Source: Marivirga harenae
Lineage (GTDB): Bacteria; Bacteroidota; Bacteroidia; Cytophagales; Cyclobacteriaceae
Direction of reading: 5' to 3'
Assembly (NCBI RefSeq): GCF_030534335.1
Contig: NZ_CP130565.1
Location: 3,307,501-3,371,500 of the forward strand
Length of the DNA stretch: 64,000 nt
Shown here: positions 26,871 to 36,186 of the stretch, in pieces
How the letters are laid out: every line of letters begins with the position of its first letter
How positions within the stretch are numbered: position 1 is the stretch's first letter
Program-made: the position numbers and the translations under genes
Notes under the pieces: model-generated
What the model was told of the DNA's origin: nothing
The model's database searches: none
The model's input: only the letters and a program-made list of their open reading frames with translations

Positions 26871-28313
26871 ATGAGTACTCATAAGAAAATTGTAAATGGC
26901 TTAAACTGGAGTTTTTTAGCACAAGCCTATTCAGTACTGTCTCAGTTTACATTTGGCATATGGTTGGCAAGACTGTTAGGTCCAGAGGTATACGGAACCG
27001 TAGCTATGATAACAATTTTCAGTGGACTAGCTCAAATGTTATTAAACTTTGGATTCTCTGCTGCGCTAATTCAAAAAAAGAATGTAAGCAATATTGACTA
27101 TTCCACAGTTTTCTGGTTCAATTTGTTTATCTCATTATTGATTTATCTACTTTTTTATTTCGCTAGTGGATACATTGCTGTCTTTTATGATCTTCCTGAA
27201 CTTGAGTTATACACTAAGGTAATAGCTATTCAATTTTTGCTTTCAGTTTTTGCTATTACTCAGGATGTGCAACTTACTAAAAGAGTTGATTTTAAGACAA
27301 AAGCCTTTAATAATGTATTAAGTAGTTTATTATCTTACATTGTTGCGATTTTTTTAGCCTATAACGGCTTTGGAGTATGGGCTTTGATTTGTCAGATAAT
27401 TCTCACAAGGATAATTATAATAATATTATTGTATATAGAAGTCTCCTTTACACCACTTTTCAAATTCAGTCTTGTAAGCTTTAAAGAAATGCTATTATTT
27501 GGCTCAGCAATTACGGGTGAGTCTTTTCTAAATTACTTCTCGAGAAATTTCGATAATTTTTTAATTGCAAAATTTGCTGGTGAGGATGTATTGGGTGCCT
27601 ATAGCAAAGCATATGGTTTAGTTCTTTTTCCTATTAAAAATTTAAGCAATGTTGTAAAAAATGTTTTATTTCCCTCTTTTTCTTTAATGCAATCAAATAT
27701 AAAAGAGATTAAAAATTATTACTTAAAAGTTACCAGTTTTATTGCATACATTGTTTTTCCACTAATGGGTTTAGTGGCATTGCTAGCAGAGGAAATTGTT
27801 CTTATATTGTATGGCGTAAAATGGGTGAAGATGATTCCTTTTTTAGAAATTTTTGCCTGGCTAGGAGCTGTTCAAGCTATAATAACTATTAATGGTACTA
27901 TTTATTTATCGCAAGGAAAAGCGAATATAGCATTTATGATTACAGTATTTACTTCGATTGTATTAGCTCTAAGCATTATAATTGGATTTCTACTGAATGG
28001 GGCAATAGGTGTAGCCTACGGTTTATTGATTACACAATTTATAGTTACTTACCCAATTCTATATACAGCATTAAAGTTAATTGAAATGAAGGTTAGGATT
28101 TTGTTTAATAACTTGATAAGAATATTTTATGTTTTTATTTCTAGTTTACTTTTGAGTTATTTTTTGAAACTTGCAATTGATTTTTCAGATTTACTTGAAA
28201 TCTTGATAATCTCAATTATGTTTGTGATTTTTTATATAGTTGGTAGTGTACTCTTTCAATTAGAACCATTTCTTTTCTTAAGAAGAAAATTACTTGACAC
28301 TTTTATCAAATAG
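26871..28313 (+). CDS. wzx: Wzx-type oligosaccharide flippase
   Basis: The protein has 480 aa with 12-14 predicted membrane helices and the polysaccharide synthase N-terminus (KIVNGLNWSFLAQAYSVLSQFTFGIWLARLLGPEVYGTVAMI). It is closest to the WzxC-like group of the MOP superfamily, which flips lipid-linked repeat units across the inner membrane. Its presence, with a Wza/Wzc pair and a candidate polymerase, marks the locus as Wzx/Wzy-dependent. Confidence 0.9.
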   Translation: MSTHKKIVNGLNWSFLAQAYSVLSQFTFGIWLARLLGPEVYGTVAMITIFSGLAQMLLNFGFSAALIQKKNVSNIDYSTVFWFNLFISLLIYLLFYFASGYIAVFYDLPELELYTKVIAIQFLLSVFAITQDVQLTKRVDFKTKAFNNVLSSLLSYIVAIFLAYNGFGVWALICQIILTRIIIIILLYIEVSFTPLFKFSLVSFKEMLLFGSAITGESFLNYFSRNFDNFLIAKFAGEDVLGAYSKAYGLVLFPIKNLSNVVKNVLFPSFSLMQSNIKEIKNYYLKVTSFIAYIVFPLMGLVALLAEEIVLILYGVKWVKMIPFLEIFAWLGAVQAIITINGTIYLSQGKANIAFMITVFTSIVLALSIIIGFLLNGAIGVAYGLLITQFIVTYPILYTALKLIEMKVRILFNNLIRIFYVFISSLLLSYFLKLAIDFSDLLEILIISIMFVIFYIVGSVLFQLEPFLFLRRKLLDTFIK

Positions 28314-28406
28314 GGGTTTTAATAGAAAAGCGGAGTAGTTTGTTCAAACTATTAACATTAAATAATTTTATTTTAGCAATGTTTAATATTATATAATTTA
28401 GACTTA

Positions 28407-29375
28407 ATGAAAGAATTAAATATTTCGGTGATTATACCTGTATTTAATGCTGAAAAATTTGTAATTGAAGCCGTGGAATCAGCAGTTTCCCTTTCAGAAG
28501 TGACTGAAATTTTGTTGATTGAAGACGGTTCTCCCGATAAGGCCTTAGATGTATGTTTAGATTTAACAGAAAAGTATAATAAGGTAAAACTCTTTCAACA
28601 TCCAAACGGAGAAAACAGAGGTGCTGGTATCAGTAGAAATTTGGGAATAGAAAAGGCCAAATGCGATTGGGTTGCTTTTTTAGATGCTGACGATTTTTAT
28701 TTGCCAGATCGTTTTATTCACGCTAAGAATATCCTGAGAAGAGGCGGTGATGTTGATGGAGTTTATGAGGCTGCTGGTACTTCGTTTGTCAATGAAGAAG
28801 CAAGAAATCATTGGGAAAGCATAAAATTCAAAGTAAGTGGTAATTTAAATACTTTAACAACTGTTACGGAACTTGTCTCTCCCAATGATTTATTTTATAA
28901 GATAATGCCATTTGGGTCTGCAGGCTATTTTAGTTTAAATGGATTACTGATCAAAAAATCTGCTTTATTAAGTGTGGGCTGTTTTCCCAATTTAAGAATG
29001 TTTCAGGATACAGTATTAATATCCAAGCTGGTTGCCAAGTATAAATTACTTCCTGGATCTATAGAGAAACCCATTGCTATGAGAAGAGTTCATAGCGATA
29101 ACAGAATTAATTCTTTTAAAAATGTAGAAAAGAAGCCTTTTTTTAACTCTTACCCTTCAATTGGTTTTAAAAATAGAATGCTTATGTGGTTGGAAATCTG
29201 GAAATGGGGTAAAAAGAACTTCAGTAAATCGCAAAGAAAACATTTTAAAGGGAGATTTATAAAATTCTTATTAATTCCATTTACAAATAGAAAAAGAGAA
29301 GGCTTCTTTTATCCAATTGAATCCTTGACTCAAGTGATCTGGTATATTTGGTACGCTAACCTTGGCAAGAAGTAA
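28407..29375 (+). CDS. glycosyltransferase family 2
   Basis: The protein has 322 aa. Classic GT-A/GT2 features are present: SVIIPVFNAEKFVIEAVESA at the N-terminus, IEDGSPD, NRGAGISRNLGIEKA and the metal-binding DADD (near residue 95). A cytoplasmic transferase adding one sugar of the repeat unit; the donor is not predictable. No membrane helix is evident. Confidence 0.88.
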   Translation: MKELNISVIIPVFNAEKFVIEAVESAVSLSEVTEILLIEDGSPDKALDVCLDLTEKYNKVKLFQHPNGENRGAGISRNLGIEKAKCDWVAFLDADDFYLPDRFIHAKNILRRGGDVDGVYEAAGTSFVNEEARNHWESIKFKVSGNLNTLTTVTELVSPNDLFYKIMPFGSAGYFSLNGLLIKKSALLSVGCFPNLRMFQDTVLISKLVAKYKLLPGSIEKPIAMRRVHSDNRINSFKNVEKKPFFNSYPSIGFKNRMLMWLEIWKWGKKNFSKSQRKHFKGRFIKFLLIPFTNRKREGFFYPIESLTQVIWYIWYANLGKK

Positions 29376-29444
29376 CCGCATTTCATCATAACATGAAAAA
29401 AAGTTGTCCTTTTTAAGTTCAGGAACTAATGTCAATTTTATAAG

Positions 29445-30446
29445 ATGATAAATTTAAGTAGTAAGAAAGTATTAATTACAGGAGCCGATGGATTTATCGG
29501 TAGTCATTTGACAGAAAAATTGGTAGATGAAGGGTTTAAAGTTAAGGCCTTTGTTTATTATAATTCTTTTAATTCATGGGGCTGGCTGGATACTATACCT
29601 AAAGAGAAATTAGCTAAAATTGAAATATTTTCAGGAGATATCCGTGATCCAAATGGCGTAAGAACTGCTATGAAAAATGTGGATATTGTATTTCATTTAG
29701 CGGCTTTAATTGCTATTCCTTTTAGCTATCATTCTCCGGATTCTTATATTGATACTAACATTAAGGGAACACTTAATATCATTCAGGCAGCCAAAGATTT
29801 AGGTACGGAAAGGGTATTGGTTACCTCTACCTCTGAAGTTTATGGTACTGCTCAATTTGTTCCCATTACTGAAGAACATCCAAAACAACCTCAGTCACCG
29901 TATTCAGCAAGTAAAATAGGTGCTGATTGCATAGCCGAATCTTTTTATCGTAGTTTTGATTTACCAATTACCATCGTTAGACCTTTTAATACTTACGGTC
30001 CAAGGCAATCTGCTAGGGCTATTATTCCAACCATAATTTCTCAATTGTTAAAAGGTGAAACTGAAATTAAATTAGGTGATTTAAGACCAACTCGTGATTT
30101 GCTCTTTGTAGAAGATACAGTTAATGGGTTTATTGAAATAGCCAAATCGGATAGTGCAATAGGGGAGCATATCAATATTGCTACTGAATCTGAAATTTCT
30201 ATGCAAGAATTAGCGCAAGGTTTAATTGATATTATTAATCCTAAAGCGAAAATCATAACGGATGAAGAAAGATTAAGACCAGAGAAGAGCGAGGTTTTTC
30301 GATTATTTGGTTCAGCCCAAAAAATCAAAGAACTAACAAACTGGAAACCTCAGTATAATTTAACTTCTGGATTAAATAAAACAGTTGAATGGTTTTCAAA
30401 AGTTGAGAATCTTAAGAATTATAAAGCAGATATTTATAATATATGA
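29445..30446 (+). CDS. legB: nucleotide-GlcNAc 4,6-dehydratase, LegB type
   Basis: The protein is a 333-aa SDR dehydratase. ITGADGFIGSHLTEKL binds NAD, FVYYNSFNSWGWLD is a segment I associate specifically with LegB proteins, STSEVYG and YSASKIGAD give the catalytic residues, and TRDLLFVEDTVNGF follows. In Campylobacter, LegB forms the 4-keto-6-deoxy intermediate from GDP-GlcNAc on the way to legionaminic acid. It heads the nonulosonate cassette. In other legionaminate clusters an aminotransferase (LegC) follows; here the next gene is the acetyltransferase, only 41 bp away. Confidence 0.88.
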   Translation: MINLSSKKVLITGADGFIGSHLTEKLVDEGFKVKAFVYYNSFNSWGWLDTIPKEKLAKIEIFSGDIRDPNGVRTAMKNVDIVFHLAALIAIPFSYHSPDSYIDTNIKGTLNIIQAAKDLGTERVLVTSTSEVYGTAQFVPITEEHPKQPQSPYSASKIGADCIAESFYRSFDLPITIVRPFNTYGPRQSARAIIPTIISQLLKGETEIKLGDLRPTRDLLFVEDTVNGFIEIAKSDSAIGEHINIATESEISMQELAQGLIDIINPKAKIITDEERLRPEKSEVFRLFGSAQKIKELTNWKPQYNLTSGLNKTVEWFSKVENLKNYKADIYNI

Positions 30447-30487
30447 TTTTATTTAAATTAATTTTAACTAATGTATTTCTATAAGAA

Positions 30488-31117
30488 TTGGCAGAATTTA
30501 AAAATATAATCTTAATGGGTTATTCGGGCCATGCCTATATGGTAATTGATGTAGCGATATCAATAGGCTTAAATACTATTGCTTATTTTGAATTCGAAAA
30601 GGCATCATTAAATCCCTTTAATCTTGAATTTTTGGGCAGAGAACAAGATTTTGCAGACCAAGAATTTCTAAATGATAAAATCATATTTCCAGCTGTCGGA
30701 AATAACCATATAAGAAGAAAACTTATTAGTGAAATTGAAAATGAAAATTGGAATCAAACAGTTCTTGCGGATAAATCTTCTATAATATCATCAAAAGCAA
30801 ATGTCGACCTGTCGTCATTAATAGGAGTTAAAGCTGTGGTTAATAGCCTTGCAAAAGTAGGAAAAGGCGTTATAATTAATACTGGTTCAATAGTAGAGCA
30901 TGAATGTGTAATTGGTGATTTTTCTCATATAGCTCCAGGTGCAATTTTAACTGGGGGTGTTAGAGTTGGAGAAATGTCTTTTATTGGCGCTGGATCGGTG
31001 GTGAAAAATGGAATTTCGATAGGCAATAATGTAGTCATTGGTGCGGGCAGCGTGGTACTTCATGATGTGCCAAACAACGAAACATGGGTAGGTAATCCTG
31101 CAAAAAAAATAAAGTAA
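30488..31117 (+). CDS. NeuD/PglD/LegH-like sugar O- or N-acetyltransferase
   Basis: The protein has 209 aa. The N-terminal PglD-like domain (ILMGYSGHAYMVIDVA) is followed by a left-handed beta-helix of hexapeptide repeats (VGKGVIINTGSIVEHECVIGDFSHIAPGA region) ending DVPNNETWVGNPAKKIK. The catalytic His is probably in EHECVIGD. In this setting it most likely acetylates the amino sugar intermediate (LegH role), or the finished acid as NeuD does. The start is TTG at 30488, a position supported by the conserved N-terminal strand. Confidence 0.82.
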   Translation: MAEFKNIILMGYSGHAYMVIDVAISIGLNTIAYFEFEKASLNPFNLEFLGREQDFADQEFLNDKIIFPAVGNNHIRRKLISEIENENWNQTVLADKSSIISSKANVDLSSLIGVKAVVNSLAKVGKGVIINTGSIVEHECVIGDFSHIAPGAILTGGVRVGEMSFIGAGSVVKNGISIGNNVVIGAGSVVLHDVPNNETWVGNPAKKIK

Positions 31118-31118
31118 T

Positions 31119-32141
31119 ATGCGTAAAGTGATCATAATAGCGGAAGCAGGAGTGAATCATAATGGAGATTTGGAGCGGGCAAAGGAGCTGATTAAGGTTG
31201 CTGCAAATGCGGGAGCTGATTTTGTTAAGTTTCAAACTTTTAAAGCTGACAAAATTGTAAGTAAAGTAGCTAAAAAGGCATCCTATCAAAGTAAAAACAT
31301 AAATGATGGGGATAATTCTCAGTATAATATGCTTAAAAAACTGGAAATCCCTGACGCATGGTATCCTGAATTATTAGTTTTATGCAAAAAAGAAAACATT
31401 GAATTTCTTTCTACTGGATTCGATAATGAAAGCATTGATTTTTTAAATGATCTGCCTATTGAATTGTTTAAAATTCCTTCAGGAGAATTGACGAATAAGT
31501 CTTATTTACAGCATATTGCCAAAAAGAAAAAACCAGTAGTTTTATCAACTGGTATGGCGGATATAAGAGAAATTAATGATGCGGTAGAGGTTTTAATTGA
31601 TGCTGGTTTAGACAAATCAAATTTAGCAGTTCTTCATTGCAATACGGAATATCCAACTCCCATGGAGGATGTCAACCTCAAAGCCATGTTGCATATTCAA
31701 AATGAAATAGGAGTTGAAGTTGGTTATTCAGATCATACTTTAGGAATAGAAGTCCCTATTGCAGCAGTCGCACTAGGAGCCAAAGTAATAGAAAAACATT
31801 TTACTTTAGATAGAAATTTACCGGGACCAGATCATAAAGCTTCATTAGAACCTGATGAATTGGTAGCAATGGTGAAAGCAATTAGAAATATTGAAATGGC
31901 AATAAGTGGTAATGGAATTAAAGCTCCGAGTAAAAGTGAAATACCTAATAAAGTAGTTGCAAGAAAATCTATCCACACTTTAAACGTATTAGGAAAAGGA
32001 CATACACTGCAAGAATCAGATTTAATTATGCGAAGACCAGGAGATGGTATTAGTCCAATGGATATTGACCAGATTGTTGGAAGAAAATTGAAATCGGATT
32101 TAGCTGCTGATGTTAAACTTTCACTAGAGCATTTAGCATGA
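31119..32141 (+). CDS. legI: nonulosonic acid synthase (legionaminate/N-acetylneuraminate synthase)
   Basis: This enzyme condenses phosphoenolpyruvate with a hexosamine derivative to form a nine-carbon acid. At 340 aa it carries the NeuB TIM barrel (IIAEAGVNHNGDLERAKELI, HCNTEYPTPMEDVNLKAM, GYSDHTLGIEVPIAAVALGAKVIEKHFTLD, PGPDHKASLEP) and a C-terminal antifreeze-like SAF domain (VARKSIHTLNVLGKGHTL). The assignment to legionaminate over sialic acid rests on the neighbouring legB, ptmE and legG. It starts 1 bp after the acetyltransferase stop and overlaps the next gene by 4 bp. Confidence 0.9.
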   Translation: MRKVIIIAEAGVNHNGDLERAKELIKVAANAGADFVKFQTFKADKIVSKVAKKASYQSKNINDGDNSQYNMLKKLEIPDAWYPELLVLCKKENIEFLSTGFDNESIDFLNDLPIELFKIPSGELTNKSYLQHIAKKKKPVVLSTGMADIREINDAVEVLIDAGLDKSNLAVLHCNTEYPTPMEDVNLKAMLHIQNEIGVEVGYSDHTLGIEVPIAAVALGAKVIEKHFTLDRNLPGPDHKASLEPDELVAMVKAIRNIEMAISGNGIKAPSKSEIPNKVVARKSIHTLNVLGKGHTLQESDLIMRRPGDGISPMDIDQIVGRKLKSDLAADVKLSLEHLA

Positions 32142-33247
32142 AAAAGGTACTGGTCTTAACAAGTTCAAGAGCTGATTTTGGAATTTACTTTCCATTATTG
32201 ACAAAAATGAAAGCTTCAAAAAAAATCGATCTTTCCATCTTGGCTTTTGGAACACATTTGTCTAAATTTCATGGATATACGCTTGATCAAATCAGAGAAT
32301 CAGGCTTAGAAGTTGACTATACGATCAGTAGTTTAGTTTTAGGGGATACAGCAGGAGATATAGCAAATTCTTATGCATTGACTGCTCAAAAATTCGCTGA
32401 TTTTTGGTCACTTCATTCAAATGATTTTGATCTGGTTTTCGTATTAGGAGATAGATTTGAAATGGCAGCAGCTGTTTCTGCTGGTATTCCATTTAATATT
32501 AATTTTGCGCATATTCATGGTGGAGAAACTACATTAGGAGCAATTGATAATATTTATCGCCATAGTATTTCTCTGGCTTCAAAATGGCATTTTGTTTCCT
32601 TGACAGATTTCAATAGCCGACTTGAATCTATTTTAGACAATAAAGATAACATTTATACTGTCGGGGCATTAAGCTTAGACAATATCAAAGAGATTCCGTT
32701 ACTAGGTCTTGATGAATTTCATACTAAATGGCAAATAAATTTAGCTAAACCTACAATTTTAATCACAGTCCATCCGGAAACAGTAGCTTCTGCAATCAAT
32801 AAATTTTATGCAGAAGAATTGTATAAGAGTTTGAGTGTTTTAGCCAATGATTATCAATTGGTAATTACAATGCCCAATGCAGATACCTTAGGAAGTTTAT
32901 ATAGAGCACAGTATGATAAATTAAAAAAAGATTTTACTTCAAGAGTATTTCTGATTGAAAACTTTGGTACGAGCTCTTATTTGACTGCCATGAAGTATGC
33001 CTCTCTAATGCTTGGGAATACTTCTAGTGGCATTATAGAAGCGGCAAGTTTTCAAAAATTTGTAATTAATATAGGTGATAGACAAAAAGGTAGAAAAGCA
33101 GGAGATAATGTTTATCATGTTATTTTTAATTCTGAAGCTATAATTCAGGCCGTTAAGGATATTGAAAATAAAACCTATCAAGGTGAAAATATATATCATA
33201 AGGGAGATGCAGCGGATCAAATCATTCAAGTAATTGAAAAACTATGA
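32138..33247 (+). CDS. legG: hydrolysing NDP-sugar 2-epimerase, NeuC/LegG type
   Basis: The protein is a 369-aa GT-B fold epimerase. SSRADFGIYFPLL, AFGTHLSKFHGYTLDQI, VLGDRFEMAAAVSAG, HIHGGETTLGAIDNIYRHSISL and LGNTSSGIIEAASF are the conserved substrate- and UDP/GDP-binding elements. It inverts C2 and releases the nucleotide, giving the free 2-epimeric sugar that the synthase uses. Four-base overlaps at both ends show tight translational coupling within the cassette. Confidence 0.9.
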   Translation: MKKVLVLTSSRADFGIYFPLLTKMKASKKIDLSILAFGTHLSKFHGYTLDQIRESGLEVDYTISSLVLGDTAGDIANSYALTAQKFADFWSLHSNDFDLVFVLGDRFEMAAAVSAGIPFNINFAHIHGGETTLGAIDNIYRHSISLASKWHFVSLTDFNSRLESILDNKDNIYTVGALSLDNIKEIPLLGLDEFHTKWQINLAKPTILITVHPETVASAINKFYAEELYKSLSVLANDYQLVITMPNADTLGSLYRAQYDKLKKDFTSRVFLIENFGTSSYLTAMKYASLMLGNTSSGIIEAASFQKFVINIGDRQKGRKAGDNVYHVIFNSEAIIQAVKDIENKTYQGENIYHKGDAADQIIQVIEKL

Positions 33248-34287
33248 CCTTTAAAAAGCATTTAATAAATCACAATAGTACTGTTAAAGAAGCACTAGCC
33301 AAATTAGATCAATTGGCTGCAGATGCCATTTTATTTGTGGTTGATGAGAGCCAGAAACTAATTGGCTCATTGACTGATGGAGATGTAAGAAGGGGTTTAT
33401 TAAAAGATTTATCTATAAGTCAGAAGGTAGTTGATTTTATTCAACCCAATCCTAAGTACATTATTAAATCAAACTATAATGTAGAGGATTTAGAAAAGTT
33501 TAGAAATGCCAATTTAAAAGTAATACCAGTTCTGAATGATACACATCAAGTTGTAAATGTCATCAATTTTAGATTTTTAAAATCATACTTGCCAATAGAC
33601 GCCATTATTATGGCAGGAGGCAAAGGGACAAGACTGAAACCTTTAACGGATAATACGCCTAAGCCCTTATTGAAAGTAGCTGATAGACCTATAATTGAAC
33701 ATAATATTGATCGGTTGATAAGCTATGGTATAGATGATTTTTGGCTATCTATAAATTATCTAGGCAAACAATTAGAAGATTATTTTGCAACAGGGGAAAG
33801 CAAAGGTGTGCGAATTAATTATGTTACTGAAGATAAACCATTAGGTACCATAGGAGCAGCAAGAGCTATAAATAACTTTCAACACGAAACAGTTTTGGTT
33901 ACCAATTCAGATATTTTAACAAATCTTGATTATGAGGATTTTTATAAAGATTTCATTCAATCTGATGCAGATTTATCGGTAGTGACTATTCCTTATGAAG
34001 TCTTAATTCCTTATGCCGTATTGGAAATGGATAAGGGAATTGTAAAATCATTTAAGGAAAAGCCTACCTATACGTATTATTCAAATGGCGGGATATATTT
34101 GATTAAAAGAGAATTATTGGAATTGATTCCAAAGAATGAGTTTTACAATGCAACTGATTTGATGGAACAATTAATCAAGCAAGGGAAAAAAGTTAATTCT
34201 TATCCTTTAAGAGGCTATTGGTTGGATATAGGGAAGCATGAAGATTTCCAAAAAGCCCAAGAGGATTTTAAACATATAAAATTTTGA
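33244..34287 (+). CDS. ptmE: CBS-domain sugar-1-phosphate nucleotidyltransferase, PtmE-like
   Basis: The protein has 347 aa. The first 115 residues form a CBS pair (VDESQKLIGSLTDGDVRRGLL). A nucleotidyltransferase domain follows, with the signature IMAGGKGTRLKPLTDNTPKPLLKVADRPI and NSDILTNLDYEDF. This architecture matches PtmE of Campylobacter, which makes GDP-glucosamine as entry point of the GDP-linked legionaminate route. Its presence supports GDP-linked intermediates instead of the UDP-linked sialic acid route. The CBS pair may sense a nucleotide and restrict flux. Confidence 0.85.
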   Translation: MTFKKHLINHNSTVKEALAKLDQLAADAILFVVDESQKLIGSLTDGDVRRGLLKDLSISQKVVDFIQPNPKYIIKSNYNVEDLEKFRNANLKVIPVLNDTHQVVNVINFRFLKSYLPIDAIIMAGGKGTRLKPLTDNTPKPLLKVADRPIIEHNIDRLISYGIDDFWLSINYLGKQLEDYFATGESKGVRINYVTEDKPLGTIGAARAINNFQHETVLVTNSDILTNLDYEDFYKDFIQSDADLSVVTIPYEVLIPYAVLEMDKGIVKSFKEKPTYTYYSNGGIYLIKRELLELIPKNEFYNATDLMEQLIKQGKKVNSYPLRGYWLDIGKHEDFQKAQEDFKHIKF

Positions 34288-34973
34288 TGAAGCCTTTAGT
34301 AGTAATACCAGCAAGAGGTGGTTCAAAAGGAGTTCCCCGTAAAAACATAAAAGATTTAGGGGGTAAACCTCTGATTTATTATACTATTGAGGCTGCCAGA
34401 GAAGTTTTTGAAGATAAACACATTCTCGTTAGTACTGATGATGAAGAAATTAAAGAAGTTGTCGAAAAAACAGGTCTTAAAGTACCTTTTATAAGGCCAA
34501 AGGAATTAGCAACAGATACAGCCGGAACACAGGAGGTTTTAAAACACGCCATTAAGTTTTCTGAGGACAATGGCTATTTCCCTGATACCCTAGTTCTATT
34601 ACAGCCTACTTCACCTTTTAGAACAGGGGAGCATTTAAAGAAAGCAATAGACTTATATCATGATAATATAGACATGGTAGTTTCCGTAAAAGAAACGAAA
34701 TCAAATCCGTACTATTTGTTATTTGAAGAAAATGAAGAAGGATATTTAGAAAAATCTAAAGAAGGTAATTTTACCAGAAGACAAGATGTTCCAAAAGTAT
34801 GGGAGTATAATGGAGCTGTTTATGTTATAAATATTAATTCCTTAGAGAAGAGCCGAATGAATCAGTTCAATAGAATTTTAAAATTTGAAATGAGCCAAAA
34901 ATCTTCTCATGATATAGATGATCTGATAGATTGGTTAATTGCAGAAAAATTATTGGATGAGGATTTTACTTAA
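34284..34973 (+). CDS. legF: CMP-nonulosonate cytidylyltransferase (NeuA/LegF)
   Basis: The protein has 229 aa. VVIPARGGSKGVPRKNIKDLGGKPLIYYTIEAA is the CTP-binding signature of acylneuraminate cytidylyltransferases; VSTDDEEI, LQPTSPFR and SHDIDDLIDW also match the family. It activates the finished acid with CMP for transfer. It is the last gene of the coupled six-gene cassette and overlaps both neighbours. A second, different cytidylyltransferase (KdsB-like) is encoded 3.9 kb downstream. Confidence 0.9.
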   Translation: MMKPLVVIPARGGSKGVPRKNIKDLGGKPLIYYTIEAAREVFEDKHILVSTDDEEIKEVVEKTGLKVPFIRPKELATDTAGTQEVLKHAIKFSEDNGYFPDTLVLLQPTSPFRTGEHLKKAIDLYHDNIDMVVSVKETKSNPYYLLFEENEEGYLEKSKEGNFTRRQDVPKVWEYNGAVYVININSLEKSRMNQFNRILKFEMSQKSSHDIDDLIDWLIAEKLLDEDFT

Positions 34974-36162
34974 TTTTAATTACGATAGAAATCAATGGCT
35001 GGAATTATTAAAACCACTTTTTCCATCAAATGAAATTCATTGGCTTCGTTATATTTCTAAAACTGAGGATCAAAATAAGCATTTGGAATCTCATCAATAT
35101 CATTATTGGTCTGATTATGCCTCGGCTCAAGAAACTCTTATAGTTATTAATCCTGATGTTATTATAATAATGGATAATAAATCTCCATTATCAATTGCTT
35201 TAATTTATTCTGCGAAAAACGCTAAAATTCCTGTTTATTATTTACAACATGGAGTTTTGGCTAGTTATAAAGATTATAAAATTCTTGAGGCTAATCTCAT
35301 AAGTACTGATAATAATAGAATTGAGAAGTTAAGTGAACTTAAAGCAAAAGCTGGTTTCAGCACCTTTTCTTATTTCAAGAATTCTCTAGGGCTTAGATTT
35401 TTTCATCCAAAAACCATTCTTTATTTATTAATAGCTAAAAAATATGGAGAGCGGACAGCAGCATATTTAATTAAAGATGAAATAAGAATACCAGATAAAT
35501 ATCTTTGCTTTAGTGTGGAAAATGCAAAGCTTCATTTTGAACTAGATGGAAATATAGAAAAGAGAATAAATGTTGTCGGTTTTCCAGAGCTAGAGAAAAT
35601 TGTGAGGGAGTACGAAAAAGTAACATCGGAGAATTCTAATAATTATTGGCTTCATATTGATCAACCTTTATCTGGCGGAGATTTGGGAGAACAATTTATT
35701 TCTGAAGAAAAACATCACCAAATATATTTAAGTTTATCCCAGAAAGCAGCTGAGAATCAGAGTATGCTTTACGTTAAATTGCATCCAGGGAGCTTTTTGA
35801 AAGAAAATTTACCCCAAGATGAAAATATTGTTTATTTAAGAGAGGTAGAGAGTTTAGCATTTCTTATAAAAAATGCCCGCGTTTGCACAGGATTTTACTC
35901 TAGTTTACTTCTACCTTGCATTGCATTCAAGCCTACTATCCTAATTAAAATCATCGATTTGTCGTGGTATACAAGTATGAGTAAATACCCAAACGTTTTT
36001 GTAACAAATGATATTTTGGAAATAGAAAATATACCTCAAGAGGCCAACTCAGATGATTCAGATAAGTTTTTAGCTGTACAGGGCTATTTTGAAGATGACA
36101 GTTTTGAGGATAGAGTTTTAAAAAAATTGCAAGACTCAACTGTATTTTTTGAGGAAAAATAG
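34957..36162 (+). CDS. probable nonulosonate transferase (polysialyltransferase/GT52-like)
   Basis: The protein has about 400 aa. I prefer ATG 34957 (MRILLNFNYDRNQW) over TTG 34939. The N-terminal half contains PDVIIIMDNKSPLSIALIYSAKNAKIPVYYLQHG, the C-terminal half NNYWLHIDQPL, LYVKLHPGSF and a Ser-rich turn near the end (TGFYSSLLL). Similar HG and K-HP elements occur in bacterial CMP-sialic-acid-using families, but the resemblance is by pattern only. Position right after the CMP-activating enzyme favours a transferase using the CMP-nonulosonate. Confidence 0.55.
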   Translation: MRILLNFNYDRNQWLELLKPLFPSNEIHWLRYISKTEDQNKHLESHQYHYWSDYASAQETLIVINPDVIIIMDNKSPLSIALIYSAKNAKIPVYYLQHGVLASYKDYKILEANLISTDNNRIEKLSELKAKAGFSTFSYFKNSLGLRFFHPKTILYLLIAKKYGERTAAYLIKDEIRIPDKYLCFSVENAKLHFELDGNIEKRINVVGFPELEKIVREYEKVTSENSNNYWLHIDQPLSGGDLGEQFISEEKHHQIYLSLSQKAAENQSMLYVKLHPGSFLKENLPQDENIVYLREVESLAFLIKNARVCTGFYSSLLLPCIAFKPTILIKIIDLSWYTSMSKYPNVFVTNDILEIENIPQEANSDDSDKFLAVQGYFEDDSFEDRVLKKLQDSTVFFEEK

Positions 36163-36186
36163 GTTCAGAAATACAAGAAATATTTT

